Part shown: positions 22,626 to 32,246 of the stretch, in pieces
Layout of the letters: the number at the start of each line of letters is the position of its first letter
Position numbering within the stretch: the first letter of the stretch is position 1
Virus record (IMG/VR): IMGVR_UViG_3300025652_000203
Span: 1-37,779 of that record
From: a virus
DNA length: 37,779 nt
Direction: 5' to 3' (one strand)
Program-made: the position numbers and the translations under genes
Notes under the pieces: model-generated
Told to the model about the DNA's origin: nothing
Database searches by the model: none
The model's input: the letters and a program-made list of their open reading frames with translations, nothing else

Positions 22626-25600
22626 TTAATCTGCCGTTGTGTCCCAATCTGTACCACCGCTTCCGCCATCTGTTTCGTATGTGGTTGATGTATTATTTGC
22701 AACTGTTAATTTATATATATTACCTGGTACATCTCCTGAATCTGCTACTCCAGAAGGAATACCAATTCCTTGTACTGAAAACTCTTGTTGATCTAAATTG
22801 CTAGATGTTACTGATAAATCCGAAGAATCATTTACATGAGTAGTTGCTACTCCTCTAATATTGTTAAACCATTTTCCTTCTTTTTCTACAAACTCATGAA
22901 CCGTAGCTGATTGCTCGTTTGTTTCAAATGATTCTACATACCATCCGGTTTTTGCGTTTAGATTGTAATACTTACCATCTTGTTGACTAACGTTATTACC
23001 AGCTGCGTCAGTGGTATTTGTTGTAAGTTTATGCTGTGTTATTTTAGCTTGACTACCTTCGTAGTTTATAGTATTAAAACTTTTTATAGATTCTGGTTGA
23101 TCATTAAGCATTACTGTTATGTCAGAGTAATACTGACTTCCATAAAAATTATTTCTAGTTTCGTTAGTATGATGTTTCCACATCTCTCCATCTTTAAAAG
23201 TGTAGTAGTCGTTATTGATGCTTAATCCAGTTTCAGGATAAAACGATTTAAAACTAACCCAACCTTTTGCTGTCTCGCTATAACTAAGAGTGTAGTATGT
23301 GTCAACAGGTGATTCGTAAGCTCCCTCTACGGTTGTCCCTAATTGTTTTATTGATACGTTGTATAATCCCTTTTTAGCATCGAAACTTCCAAAAACTGTT
23401 TCAATAGAATTTTTAGTACCAAGAGAACTACTAACTTTTAAATTATCAGCAAACCAATCATGCATTCCAGATGACGATATAGGCGTTATACCATCCATAG
23501 ATAATCTACATACCTTTCCTCTAGTTCTGTCCACGAAATAAGCTCTAAAGTTATCCTGAGCAAACGATTCTGGATTTATAGTCCCATAGTCTCCAGCAAA
23601 AGCGCTTGCTTGTCCTAACACTTTATTAGATGCTACAACCTGCGAGTTACCATCCGCAGTAAACAACATATCTTTATTTGCCATGATTTTAAAACATTTG
23701 TCTTCTGTTATGGCTACTAAGTCTGTGTTTCTATTAATAAGTTTTTGAATAGACCCGTGTCTAGGATTTAGATCTTTAGTTATAGATTCTGCTTGACGAA
23801 ATTGATTTAATTCATTTGTTCCACTTTTGGAATTGTATATTCCAGAATATATCATACCAGCTCCTCTTCTTTCTTGTTCGTAGTGTTTAGCTAATACAGT
23901 AGATGCCTTAACTCCATTTTTAAGATACACCTCGTTGTAATCATCCTTTATTCTGTTTGACTCTACTCCATTTTGAAACGAATAACAATTAAAATAAGGT
24001 AGCGTTACTTTTTGAGAATGCGTTTCGTTAACAAAAGTTATTTTTGTTGTTGTTGCTGCTGCTGTAGCTATTTTAACTTTTAACCTAGTCACACCACCAT
24101 CAGGAGATGTAAAAGCTATAATATCATCAACTGCCACCGCTGTAGGTATCGTACCACTTAAAGTGACAGTTTGATCACTCCAAGATGTTACTGTTAAAGC
24201 TGTACCAAAATTAGTTGTTTCGTTTTCAACAGTAGAACCATACTTAGCGAACTGTTCATTTGTTTTAGCATTTAAATTTAAAGGAATAGCTGATGTTGCT
24301 TCGTAATATATATCTAAACCAACGTCTTCTTTTGGTTCTGTTTCCCATACTGCTGGATTTTCGGTTACTATTTGATTATCTTCTTCGCTGTAAGGTACTA
24401 CAAACTCTATTGTAAAAGGAGTTGAACTACTAGCTTTTGTCCAGTTTCCATTAAGGTCAGTTACAGTTGGATTGTAACTATTACCAGCGCCGTCTTTGTT
24501 ACCAATACCATTACCGTCTTTATCTTCAACAACTAACTTCCATGTCTTACGTTTATTACCACCATCTTTAAAGGAATCAGCACCAAACAGATTCACGCTT
24601 TGGAGCTTGGCATCATAGTTATATCTATTTTCTAGTATACTAGTATGCCTAATCGTATAAACTATATCATCTGGATCACTAGTAAATCTAAATTGTGTTC
24701 CAGGTGTTTCTAACATCTGAACAACAGAACCCTGGTTAGCGTGCACAGTTCCACCAACATTAAAATCTTCAGGATTATGCGCGGCACTATCAAAAGTATT
24801 AACCGTACCTCCAATTCCAGAGAAACTTAAAGCTAACCCTGTACCAGGTCCAGAGACAGATGTTGGATTGTCCATTCCAACCCCTCCGCTTGGCGTTTGC
24901 ATACCAGCATCAAACACTCCGTGTGTGCCCTCCGCTATGTCTTTATATCCAAAAGCCCCGTTGGTATTAGAGATCTCTTGTACACCGTCAGCGTCTTCAT
25001 TTGCAGTTATAGCGCTATCAATGAACCATCCGTTACCCCAAGCGCACCACCACGTTGCTACACCTTGTTTTATATTATTACTCCATGGACCACCTCCAGC
25101 AAAAGCATTAACAGCAGCATCGTCCGCCGAACCTCTAGGAAATTGACGGTAATCTGCATTGTTTCCTGAGTTTGCCGCTGACATTAACCCAGTAGTCACA
25201 GTTCCAACTTGCTCAACGTCATGTGTTTGACCAGCTACAGGAGCTGCACCAATAGCTTCTTCGTAATGAATATAATAACTACTCATAGCGTTTACAACTG
25301 CCCAATTATCACTATCACTAGAAAATGATAATATATTTTCTTTTATATTTATGTCGTTTAATATCTTAACAAAAAACTTACCGTCAAATTCAGGTTTGTT
25401 TTCAGGAATTTTAGTTAACAACTCTAAAAACACACCTCCAACAATAGTAGCTGTTGTTCCATCTGGAGCAAACTGTACTACATCTCCTCCAAACTTTCCA
25501 TCTATATTTATTTTTAAATCACCACCAATTATTGGCGTTATACTAGCCACTTTATAATAAGCACTGTAGTTGGCACCACTACCAAATCTTAAGTATAAAA

Positions 25601-28184
25601 AACCATTATGCATAGCCTCTCTAATACCAACGTCTTGTACTCCACCTACCGTATTTTCCGTGTTTAGAAACTCATTGTTAAAATCCTCAGTGTTACATTG
25701 AAAACTATTACTATCTTCAAAAGGAAACCCAGCGGTTGTTTCGTTAATTTTTTTACTGGAAGGCGTGTTGGTTAGTGTACCCAACTCTTTGGTATTTCTT
25801 TTTATATATTCAGGGGCTTCATCTTTAATATCTATAACCTTATACTTCATTTCAGTTTCCATAGCTACATTTGTAGTATGTTGTTTTTTAAGTATTAAAA
25901 CAGTGTTATCAGTCTCCCTATCTGTTTTGTGTATATTTATTTTATTTCTTTCAGAAGAAGGAAAAGATATCCAGACGTTATCATCTTCTGCTTCGTACCA
26001 ACGATCCATAGCTAAACTATAGTATTCGTTAGAAGTTTGCTTTATAAAAAACTTATATGAGTCAGCCCATTCTGGAGCTGATGATTTCAACCTAGCTGTT
26101 ATCTTGTTAAATCTTTGCGCTTCAAGTGGGGTTACTTTTATAGTACTGTCAACAGCGTTACCAGTTATTACCGGTGTCTCTCTACCATATTTATCTCTAT
26201 ACACAACTCCTAATTGATATGTTCTTAGCGATTTTACAGATTTACTAGGTGTGAGTTTAGCATCTTGAACGTTGTTAATAAAATCTCCCAACGTAGATTC
26301 AATACCAACATCAATAAGAGCCGTATTATTTACGTCGTAATTTTGCACATAGTTACCATATACTAATCTATTAGCAGTTATATCTTGTGCTTTAGCTTTT
26401 AACGGAACGTTGTCCCATGGTCTAAGAAGTTGATTTGAAGGTACTGCAGCGTGTATGAGTTCTGATTCTAATTTGTACTCTCCTCTTGCGGAAGAGTAGT
26501 TCGCTTTATCTGGCCATTCAGGGTGGTCATTAGTAGGCTTTATAGTCGCAACAGTATATATGTTTGGTGAGTCTTCGTGTTTAAGTAGTATGTCTACTTC
26601 TACAACGTCATGTCCTTTAGCAGCGTCCTCTACGATGTAGTCAGTTATTTTTAAAGATCTTAACTGATTTACCATCCCTAAGTTATGACCTTTTTTAGGT
26701 GCGTAATCATAATCACCAGGAAGAAACGCTGGTTCAGAGAAAGGTGAAAAAGTAGAATATTCTCCGTCTTTATATTTATATCTATAAGCAAATCTAGGAA
26801 ACTTAAATTCAAACAAAGGTTTTGTTTTACCTAATTTCGCCAAAAACAACTGCGCGCCTGTTTGAGTCAACCCATTTGCTAAAACTTTATATCCGAAAGG
26901 GCCTGTAAAAGGTAACAATCCGTCAGGTACACTAGTTATAACTATTCTAACCTCAGCTAAATCATCAGTGAAAGTTGAGACAGATAAACTTGTATCAGTA
27001 GTAAGCAATATAATATCCCCAACTCTAAAATCTACATCAGTATTGAATGTTATAGAAAAAGGTCCGTCTCCAGGTTGTAACAATACTCCACTGTCGGAAA
27101 AAGCAAAAGTTATAAAGGCATCTGTGTTATTAACGTTTCCAGCAGTATCAGTTCTTTGTACGCTCGTACTAGACATTTCTAAATGAGGAGGCGTATAAGG
27201 TCCTTTTCTTATAGTTGTAATATTCTCTTCTTCTAGCCAAACAGCTTTTTGACCTAACCTATCAGTCATCACTTCTAAACTAAAACCATCTTTTGATGAG
27301 ACTAATCTAGTGTGAAAGATATCGTTATCTCCACCAAAAGTTAAGTGAGTATTTAAAGTCACAGCGCTAGCAAAACCACCGGTTACCGCGGCGCTGCTAA
27401 CTCCTTTTAAATAATTACTCCCACCAGTTCCAGCGATACTTCTTTCTATGTTTATTTTCTTTGGTTCAGAGTGGTTATCTGTCCAAAACAACATTCCATC
27501 TAAAATATTTATTCCTGTGATTAACCTAGTAGAATTAAAATTAAGAACTCTTTCAGAAGTAAAAGTTACAGTTTGATCGTTATTAGTTATAAATCCATTT
27601 GTAAATTGAGGTGAGTCAAATAATATTTTCCAACGATTATTACCTGTATCAAACTGTATGTCTGTAACGTTCCAATCTTGAGATAGATCAATCGACGTAG
27701 GTCCTCCTGAACTTTGAATACTCATACCTATCCTAATACCAGTGTTGTTATATGTTTCAATACTAGAAACTTCTGGTGCGTATAAAAACTGGTTAGACGA
27801 AGAACTTTGTAATGCAGCTGTTTGTATTTCAACCTTATATATATCTACGACAACATACTTAGTTGTATCATTCTGTACATCGTACTCTAAAATATAATCT
27901 TTATACGTAGTGACATTATTAGTTGTTGATTTTTCCCCGGCCACTAACCAATATACTTTATCTGTTTTAGTGTTAGAAATAGATCCAACACAGAAACTAC
28001 CACTAGGAACATGACTAGTCACGACTGTGTTACCAAGTACAGGTTGAACGGTACCAACGTTAGCTCCCTCAGAAGTGTTTATCTGTATGTTTAACGCATC
28101 TCTATATTCTCCAGGTGGAACAAGTCTCTCATCGATATCCTTGTTCATCTTGGATGCAGAGAAGTTTCTCTTTATTTCCGCCAT
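22626..28184 (-). CDS. Very large tail nozzle/muzzle-like protein
   Basis: 1852 residues. The N-terminus carries N-F-S-A-S-K-M-N-K-D-I-D-E-R-L-V-P-P-G-E and then Y-R-D-A-L-N-I-Q-I, a signature I associate with tail tube or stabilisation proteins of crAss-like and marine podoviruses. The body is beta-rich. Near residues 1475-1590 there is L-I-N-R-N-T-D-L-V-A-I-T-E-D-K, then A-N-K-D-M-L-F-T-A-D-G-N and R-A-Y-F-V-D-R-T-R-G-K-V, a propeller-like block resembling podovirus nozzle proteins (T7 gp12 type). An acidic loop D-K-D-G-N-G-I-G-N-K-D-G lies near 1221-1232. It directly follows the 302-aa ring protein, the order ring-then-nozzle. At more than twice the length of T7 gp12 (794), it probably has extra domains. 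Confidence 0.7.
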   Translation of the reverse strand: MAEIKRNFSASKMNKDIDERLVPPGEYRDALNIQINTSEGANVGTVQPVLGNTVVTSHVPSGSFCVGSISNTKTDKVYWLVAGEKSTTNNVTTYKDYILEYDVQNDTTKYVVVDIYKVEIQTAALQSSSSNQFLYAPEVSSIETYNNTGIRIGMSIQSSGGPTSIDLSQDWNVTDIQFDTGNNRWKILFDSPQFTNGFITNNDQTVTFTSERVLNFNSTRLITGINILDGMLFWTDNHSEPKKINIERSIAGTGGSNYLKGVSSAAVTGGFASAVTLNTHLTFGGDNDIFHTRLVSSKDGFSLEVMTDRLGQKAVWLEEENITTIRKGPYTPPHLEMSSTSVQRTDTAGNVNNTDAFITFAFSDSGVLLQPGDGPFSITFNTDVDFRVGDIILLTTDTSLSVSTFTDDLAEVRIVITSVPDGLLPFTGPFGYKVLANGLTQTGAQLFLAKLGKTKPLFEFKFPRFAYRYKYKDGEYSTFSPFSEPAFLPGDYDYAPKKGHNLGMVNQLRSLKITDYIVEDAAKGHDVVEVDILLKHEDSPNIYTVATIKPTNDHPEWPDKANYSSARGEYKLESELIHAAVPSNQLLRPWDNVPLKAKAQDITANRLVYGNYVQNYDVNNTALIDVGIESTLGDFINNVQDAKLTPSKSVKSLRTYQLGVVYRDKYGRETPVITGNAVDSTIKVTPLEAQRFNKITARLKSSAPEWADSYKFFIKQTSNEYYSLAMDRWYEAEDDNVWISFPSSERNKINIHKTDRETDNTVLILKKQHTTNVAMETEMKYKVIDIKDEAPEYIKRNTKELGTLTNTPSSKKINETTAGFPFEDSNSFQCNTEDFNNEFLNTENTVGGVQDVGIREAMHNGFLYLRFGSGANYSAYYKVASITPIIGGDLKINIDGKFGGDVVQFAPDGTTATIVGGVFLELLTKIPENKPEFDGKFFVKILNDINIKENILSFSSDSDNWAVVNAMSSYYIHYEEAIGAAPVAGQTHDVEQVGTVTTGLMSAANSGNNADYRQFPRGSADDAAVNAFAGGGPWSNNIKQGVATWWCAWGNGWFIDSAITANEDADGVQEISNTNGAFGYKDIAEGTHGVFDAGMQTPSGGVGMDNPTSVSGPGTGLALSFSGIGGTVNTFDSAAHNPEDFNVGGTVHANQGSVVQMLETPGTQFRFTSDPDDIVYTIRHTSILENRYNYDAKLQSVNLFGADSFKDGGNKRKTWKLVVEDKDGNGIGNKDGAGNSYNPTVTDLNGNWTKASSSTPFTIEFVVPYSEEDNQIVTENPAVWETEPKEDVGLDIYYEATSAIPLNLNAKTNEQFAKYGSTVENETTNFGTALTVTSWSDQTVTLSGTIPTAVAVDDIIAFTSPDGGVTRLKVKIATAAATTTKITFVNETHSQKVTLPYFNCYSFQNGVESNRIKDDYNEVYLKNGVKASTVLAKHYEQERRGAGMIYSGIYNSKSGTNELNQFRQAESITKDLNPRHGSIQKLINRNTDLVAITEDKCFKIMANKDMLFTADGNSQVVASNKVLGQASAFAGDYGTINPESFAQDNFRAYFVDRTRGKVCRLSMDGITPISSSGMHDWFADNLKVSSSLGTKNSIETVFGSFDAKKGLYNVSIKQLGTTVEGAYESPVDTYYTLSYSETAKGWVSFKSFYPETGLSINNDYYTFKDGEMWKHHTNETRNNFYGSQYYSDITVMLNDQPESIKSFNTINYEGSQAKITQHKLTTNTTDAAGNNVSQQDGKYYNLNAKTGWYVESFETNEQSATVHEFVEKEGKWFNNIRGVATTHVNDSSDLSVTSSNLDQQEFSVQGIGIPSGVADSGDVPGNIYKLTVANNTSTTYETDGGSGGTDWDTTAD

Positions 28185-28188
28185 TTAA

Positions 28189-29097
28189 TTAGTGTTTGAT
28201 CCATTTAGATTTACCTCTCATGATTTGAGCAAGTTCCTCTATTTTGATATTTGATAATCTTAATTTAGCTTTTCTTTGTTCTGCGAATCTTTCTTTCTTC
28301 AGCAGTTGTATCATGTTTGGATTGCTATCATTTCTAGCACTTAATAATCCGTATGCCATATATTTATATATTGCTTCTTCAGCAAATTTGTGTATTTTTG
28401 TAGCACCTAAATCCAAAGCAGTATTAGCTCCGTTGGTAACTAGTCCATCACTAATATATTTAAGTATTAAAGTTTTACCACTTAAGTTAGAGCTAAAGTG
28501 GAATTTACCAACAGTTTCATCTATAAAAAACGATCCATTAGTTTGAGCGTGTTGAGGGTCTATACCGTATCTTTGGCCTATGTTTACGTTATATAGTTCA
28601 CTATCATAATCATAATCAGTATTCTGATTTTCAGAAGGTGTCTCGTAATTTTCCCAAGTTGTTGAGCTTTCATCTGAGGTTAAATCTGTAGTTGTACCTC
28701 CAGTTGTGAAACCTCCAGCATCTCTAACTGTTTCCGTTATATCTCTTGGATTAGATGTTTTAGAAGTAGGATATATAATATGTTCTATACCAGCGTTGTC
28801 ACTCCAAGATAATTTAACATAGTTAACGTAATCTACTGGCATAACCATAACTAAAGTGGCTGGCACTTCTATTTCCCAGTCCTTAACAGATTTCAAAGTA
28901 TCGTAACTTAATTCTTGCATTCCTCTTATAGCAAAAAATGTTATATCTTGGTCCATTACTTTTTCACATATTTTACCAGGTCCAACATAAGCAGCTCTAA
29001 AAGAATCTATAATTTCTTCCAAACTTATAAACTGATATGATCCATGATCACCACCATCCCCATAATATGCTTGTTCCGCATCTATTAATATACCCAT
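28189..29097 (-). CDS. Ring/connector protein (tail stabilisation type)
   Basis: 302 residues. Conserved-looking parts are S-L-E-E-I-I-D-S-F-R, the phrase P-V-D-Y-V-N-Y-V-K-L-S-W near residue 90, and a helical C-terminus rich in Lys/Arg (K-E-R-F-A-E-Q-R-K-A-K-L-R-L-S-N). This pattern matches the collar or ring proteins that sit between portal and nozzle in crAss-like and related podoviruses. A variable Thr/Ser/Asp-rich insert at about 125-165 separates the two halves. It follows the 233-aa connector by 4 bases and precedes the nozzle by 4. Confidence 0.75.
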   Translation of the reverse strand: MGILIDAEQAYYGDGGDHGSYQFISLEEIIDSFRAAYVGPGKICEKVMDQDITFFAIRGMQELSYDTLKSVKDWEIEVPATLVMVMPVDYVNYVKLSWSDNAGIEHIIYPTSKTSNPRDITETVRDAGGFTTGGTTTDLTSDESSTTWENYETPSENQNTDYDYDSELYNVNIGQRYGIDPQHAQTNGSFFIDETVGKFHFSSNLSGKTLILKYISDGLVTNGANTALDLGATKIHKFAEEAIYKYMAYGLLSARNDSNPNMIQLLKKERFAEQRKAKLRLSNIKIEELAQIMRGKSKWIKH

Positions 29098-29101
29098 TTA
29101 T

Positions 29102-29803
29102 TTATTGTTTTTGTTTTTGTGATTCAGTAGTTTCTTTTTGCGCCGCTATTTGAACTAACCCAGGCTTGTTAATTATAATCCCAGCTAATTCTAATATTTT
29201 AAACACTAAACTATCTTCTTCTGAATCATGTAGTGTAAAGTCCGTAGATGTGTTACTATTGTATAACGCTTGCTCGTTTACAACAACATATCCCCAATCT
29301 ACAGCTGCTGGTTTTGATATTACTTCACATAGAACACTACTACCTGCTACTACAGATGACGGTGAGTAAACAATTATATCTCTGCCATTATTAACATTTT
29401 CAGCGTACACAGGATCAGTTCCACCCATATGTCTAACTGAACTTGCCATTCGTAAAATTTCATTCATTTCTACTTTTCGGCAAACTCTATCGTTATAAAA
29501 TATTTTTCCTGTTTGATAATTTGAAGGGAAGGTGTGTCCATCTGTTACCACCGCCACAGTGGTGAACGGTTTTAATTTTTTTGTTATTAGCTCAGATATA
29601 TCAGACTCTGTAGTGTGTGGATCTTTAACAGCTCTTGGCTCTAATCTTTCTCTCATGTTTTTATCATAGAAGTAAGATTCGAATATAGACATCTGAGCTT
29701 GATTAGCCATCAGATTAAATTCTTGTGGAGTTATATATCCTCTTTGTTCTTTATTAGCTATCGCTAAAACTCTTTGATATACTGTATCTATACTTATCGC
29801 CAT
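29102..29803 (-). CDS. Head-tail connector / ring protein
   Basis: 233 residues. The N-terminus has V-Y-Q-R-V-L-A-I-A-N-K-E-Q-R-G-Y and I-T-P-Q-E-F-N-L-M-A-N-Q-A-Q, a helical signature widespread in connector proteins of Bacteroidota and marine podoviruses. The middle is beta-rich (V-I-S-K-P-A-A-V-D-W-G-Y). The C-terminal helix is followed by a Gln/Lys-rich tail. It most likely forms a ring under the portal, together with the 302-aa protein. Its start is preceded by an A/T leader related to the 18-bp motif, and a hairpin lies just upstream. Confidence 0.75.
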   Translation of the reverse strand: MAISIDTVYQRVLAIANKEQRGYITPQEFNLMANQAQMSIFESYFYDKNMRERLEPRAVKDPHTTESDISELITKKLKPFTTVAVVTDGHTFPSNYQTGKIFYNDRVCRKVEMNEILRMASSVRHMGGTDPVYAENVNNGRDIIVYSPSSVVAGSSVLCEVISKPAAVDWGYVVVNEQALYNSNTSTDFTLHDSEEDSLVFKILELAGIIINKPGLVQIAAQKETTESQKQKQ

Positions 29804-29824
29804 ATATATTTTTATTTTGTATTT

Positions 29825-29848
29825 GCAATCGCCCCGTAGAGCGACTGC
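29825..29848 (-). other. Intergenic GC-rich hairpin
   Basis: On the minus strand, GCAGTCGC pairs with GCGATTGC (one G-U wobble) around loop TCTACGGG. It is a GC-rich island in A/T-rich spacer, between the 259-aa and 233-aa genes. The minus-strand sequence after it is A-rich, not T-rich, so it is not a normal intrinsic terminator. It could be an RNA processing or stability element. Confidence 0.6.
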
Positions 29849-29863
29849 ATCTACAAGTGATTA

Positions 29864-30643
29864 TTATTTTAATCGTTTTTCTATTTGAGAATAAATCTCA
29901 ACACCTTCGTCAGTCTTAAACCAAGCGGCTAAAGCTGAATAAGGATTTTCTTCAAATGGAACTGTCATTAGTTTTCTACCTGTTGATTTCCAACTAAAAG
30001 TTCTTTGGTCTTGTGATAACTCTACAATGTAAGCTTCACAAGCTTTTACTGCCATGTTTCTTAAACCTATGTTTTCATCTGTTACTAATTCTAAGAATAG
30101 TTTTGGACTCTTCTTAGCAAATAATAGTAAATCTCTTTTAAGTTCCTTAGAACTCATCTTAGACACTTCAGATCCAATCTCAACACGCATAATAGCTTCC
30201 ATCATATCAATATCTAGATTGTTTGCTGCGTTCATAGCTGCTATTTCAAACTCTAACCAGTCTAAATGATTTTCTGCTCTTGCTACAGGTTTGTCTTCGT
30301 AAAACATAACGTCTCTATCTGGATGATACAAAGATAAAAACTTTTGTAAAATTGTTTTTTCTTTTGGAACCATTAACATTCCAGATCTAAAAACTATATG
30401 TGACAATCTTTGATCACCTTTCATTTCATCTACAAATGGTGTTCTTTGGTTTTCACAATATTTTATTTCTCTTTCAAATCCTTTTTCTTTATCAAACCAA
30501 TATAAGTTTGCGGACTTAACGCTTCGGGATAATGGTTTTTTACCACCCTTTAAATAGTACATTCTATCTTTTACTTCCCATGTTTCTTTTGGTTGCTCTA
30601 CAACCGGTGCAACTTCTTTAGTTGCTGTTTCTTTTTTTGCCAT
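29864..30643 (-). CDS. Unknown late protein following the capsid gene
   Basis: 259 residues, soluble, no signal peptide, mostly helical. The N-terminal 25 residues are a charged, Ala/Glu/Lys-rich tail. It then has R-M-Y-Y-L-K-G-G-K-K-P-L and N-L-Y-W-F-D-K-E-K-G, likely a small beta part, then helices to the end. Near residue 190 is L-R-N-M-A-V-K-A-C-E. I know no named family, though similar proteins sit between capsid and connector genes in uncultured marine podoviruses. It is separated from the capsid gene by a strong terminator. A head-completion or assembly role is inferred from position. Confidence 0.65.
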   Translation of the reverse strand: MAKKETATKEVAPVVEQPKETWEVKDRMYYLKGGKKPLSRSVKSANLYWFDKEKGFEREIKYCENQRTPFVDEMKGDQRLSHIVFRSGMLMVPKEKTILQKFLSLYHPDRDVMFYEDKPVARAENHLDWLEFEIAAMNAANNLDIDMMEAIMRVEIGSEVSKMSSKELKRDLLLFAKKSPKLFLELVTDENIGLRNMAVKACEAYIVELSQDQRTFSWKSTGRKLMTVPFEENPYSALAAWFKTDEGVEIYSQIEKRLK

Positions 30644-30673
30644 AATATAATATATAATAAAATTAATAAAATA

Positions 30674-30703
30674 AAAGGCCGAGGCCGAAGCCCCGGTCTT
30701 TTA
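30674..30703 (-). terminator. Intrinsic terminator with UUCG loop after the capsid gene
   Basis: Minus-strand AAAAG, then ACCGGGGC, loop TTCG, GCCTCGGC, then CTTTT. The stem has seven closing pairs including one G-U, one A-C mismatch, then an A/T-rich base, and is followed by TTTTATTTTATT. It begins 13 bases after the capsid stop and lies between the capsid and 259-aa genes. Confidence 0.85.
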
Positions 30704-30716
30704 ATATAATAAATGC

Positions 30717-32225
30717 TTATTTCATTAACATGAAATTGTTAGCACCTTGTGTAACTAAACATCTCTCAGACAAGTAGTGTATTTGCATTGCATCTAAAGC
30801 AGATGTAGTAGCTCCTACAGAACCAGTAACCCAAGTCTTCATTTTTCTATTGTCAGTTTGCGAAGCTCTATATCTAACGTGTAAAAATGGTCTTTTAAGA
30901 TTCTTTCCTAAAGATTGGTCATAAACAGTCGATACTCCAGCTGGAACAATAACCCCTCTGATAGCTGCGCTACCTGCGATTTCATTTATTCCACCTCTTG
31001 TAGCTTTGTCATTTAAGTATCTCATGTCAGACTTATAGAAGTCATAAGAACCTCTTCTAAATCCAGAGAAACCTAAGTTTAACGCCATATCTTCTTCGTT
31101 GTCGAATACTCCGTAAGAAGTCCCTCCAGCTCCGTAAGAATTCATAGAAGCTAACATGTCGTCCATTGCTAACGAAGTAGCTCTGTTTACAAACATCATG
31201 TTTTCTTCAATAGCACCTTGCTTATCAAACTCAGCTAAGATAGCATCAAATTCAGCTAAATCAGTCGCAGCGTTAACACCAGTAACACCAGAAGTAACAT
31301 TACCTCTTGATTCGATAGCAGCGAATAAACCTTCAGTACCAGCACCGTTTAACCCAGCGTCAGCAGCACCTCTAATTTGACCGTCAGCACCAAAACCAAT
31401 AATAGAAGCAGCTAGTGTTTTTTCAGCTTCCAACATACTCATCTCTAAGTAATCAGTAAATCTAGCTCTAGTATCACCTTCAGCTTTTAAGTACCATAAG
31501 TAACCATTTTGACCTTCTTCACCTGAAACTTCAACCCAACCAACTTGAGAAGCATCAGATCCAGAGATCTCGTAGTAATCTTTCATGATAATTGGCTTGT
31601 TGCTGTAAGACTTGAAAGTTGGCGTTAATGCCGTTCTTTTGTCAGCAGCGTTCGCACCAGTAATATCAGAGTAAGATTGTCCCTTACCGTACTCAGAACC
31701 TATAACTAATATTCTTGATCCACTAGCTGTTGTAGCGTGACCAGCTAAAGTAGCTTTATCGTAAGGCTCAACTGATATAACAGCCGAAGCTGGAGTTTCT
31801 ACTACTAAACATTTTGTAACGATACCAGCGGTAGCGATAAGCACGATATCATTAACTCTAACACCGTGAGATGCTACAGCGAAACCATTTTCACCGTCAG
31901 CAGAACCATCGATATCAGTTACAACTGTAAACGTACCGTTAGTATCACCAGCCGTAGCTACTGTACCTACGTATGAAATATGCAATCTTGACTGCTCAGA
32001 CCAAACTACTTGGTCAGCCGTCATAGACTCTTCAGCTCCAACTTGTGATAAGAAACCTGAAATAGTTCTCGGTCCGAAAACTTCAGCTTCTTTCTCCATT
32101 AGATCTGGTAAATATTGTTGCTCCCAACCTGTCGAACCTCCTGCGAAGTCGATATAATTAGTAGCTAGTGTTTGTTGTTGTGGTGAAGGCACCTTGTTCA
32201 ACAAACTTCCGGGTGTAATTGCCAT
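30717..32225 (-). CDS. Major capsid protein, crAss-like/HK97-fold type
   Basis: 502 residues, no signal peptide, rich in Ala, Gly and Ser. It begins MAITPGSLLNKVPSPQQQTL. A beta-rich insert lies at about 85-190. The C-terminal part has H-V-R-Y-R-A-S-Q-T-D-N-R-K-M-K and then H-Y-L-S-E-R-C-L-V-T-Q-G-A-N-N-F, an ending I associate with capsid proteins of crAss-like and marine Bacteroidota podoviruses. It directly follows the scaffold-like gene and is closed by a strong terminator, as expected for the most abundant protein. The HK97 fold is inferred from family knowledge. There is no protease gene nearby. Confidence 0.85.
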   Translation of the reverse strand: MAITPGSLLNKVPSPQQQTLATNYIDFAGGSTGWEQQYLPDLMEKEAEVFGPRTISGFLSQVGAEESMTADQVVWSEQSRLHISYVGTVATAGDTNGTFTVVTDIDGSADGENGFAVASHGVRVNDIVLIATAGIVTKCLVVETPASAVISVEPYDKATLAGHATTASGSRILVIGSEYGKGQSYSDITGANAADKRTALTPTFKSYSNKPIIMKDYYEISGSDASQVGWVEVSGEEGQNGYLWYLKAEGDTRARFTDYLEMSMLEAEKTLAASIIGFGADGQIRGAADAGLNGAGTEGLFAAIESRGNVTSGVTGVNAATDLAEFDAILAEFDKQGAIEENMMFVNRATSLAMDDMLASMNSYGAGGTSYGVFDNEEDMALNLGFSGFRRGSYDFYKSDMRYLNDKATRGGINEIAGSAAIRGVIVPAGVSTVYDQSLGKNLKRPFLHVRYRASQTDNRKMKTWVTGSVGATTSALDAMQIHYLSERCLVTQGANNFMLMK

Positions 32226-32246
32226 AATTTTTAATTTTTAAATTTG

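Noticed and set aside
24868-25169. Two overlapping plus-strand frames of about 90 aa
   Set aside because: They lie wholly inside the nozzle-like gene on the other strand and show no motif or leader.
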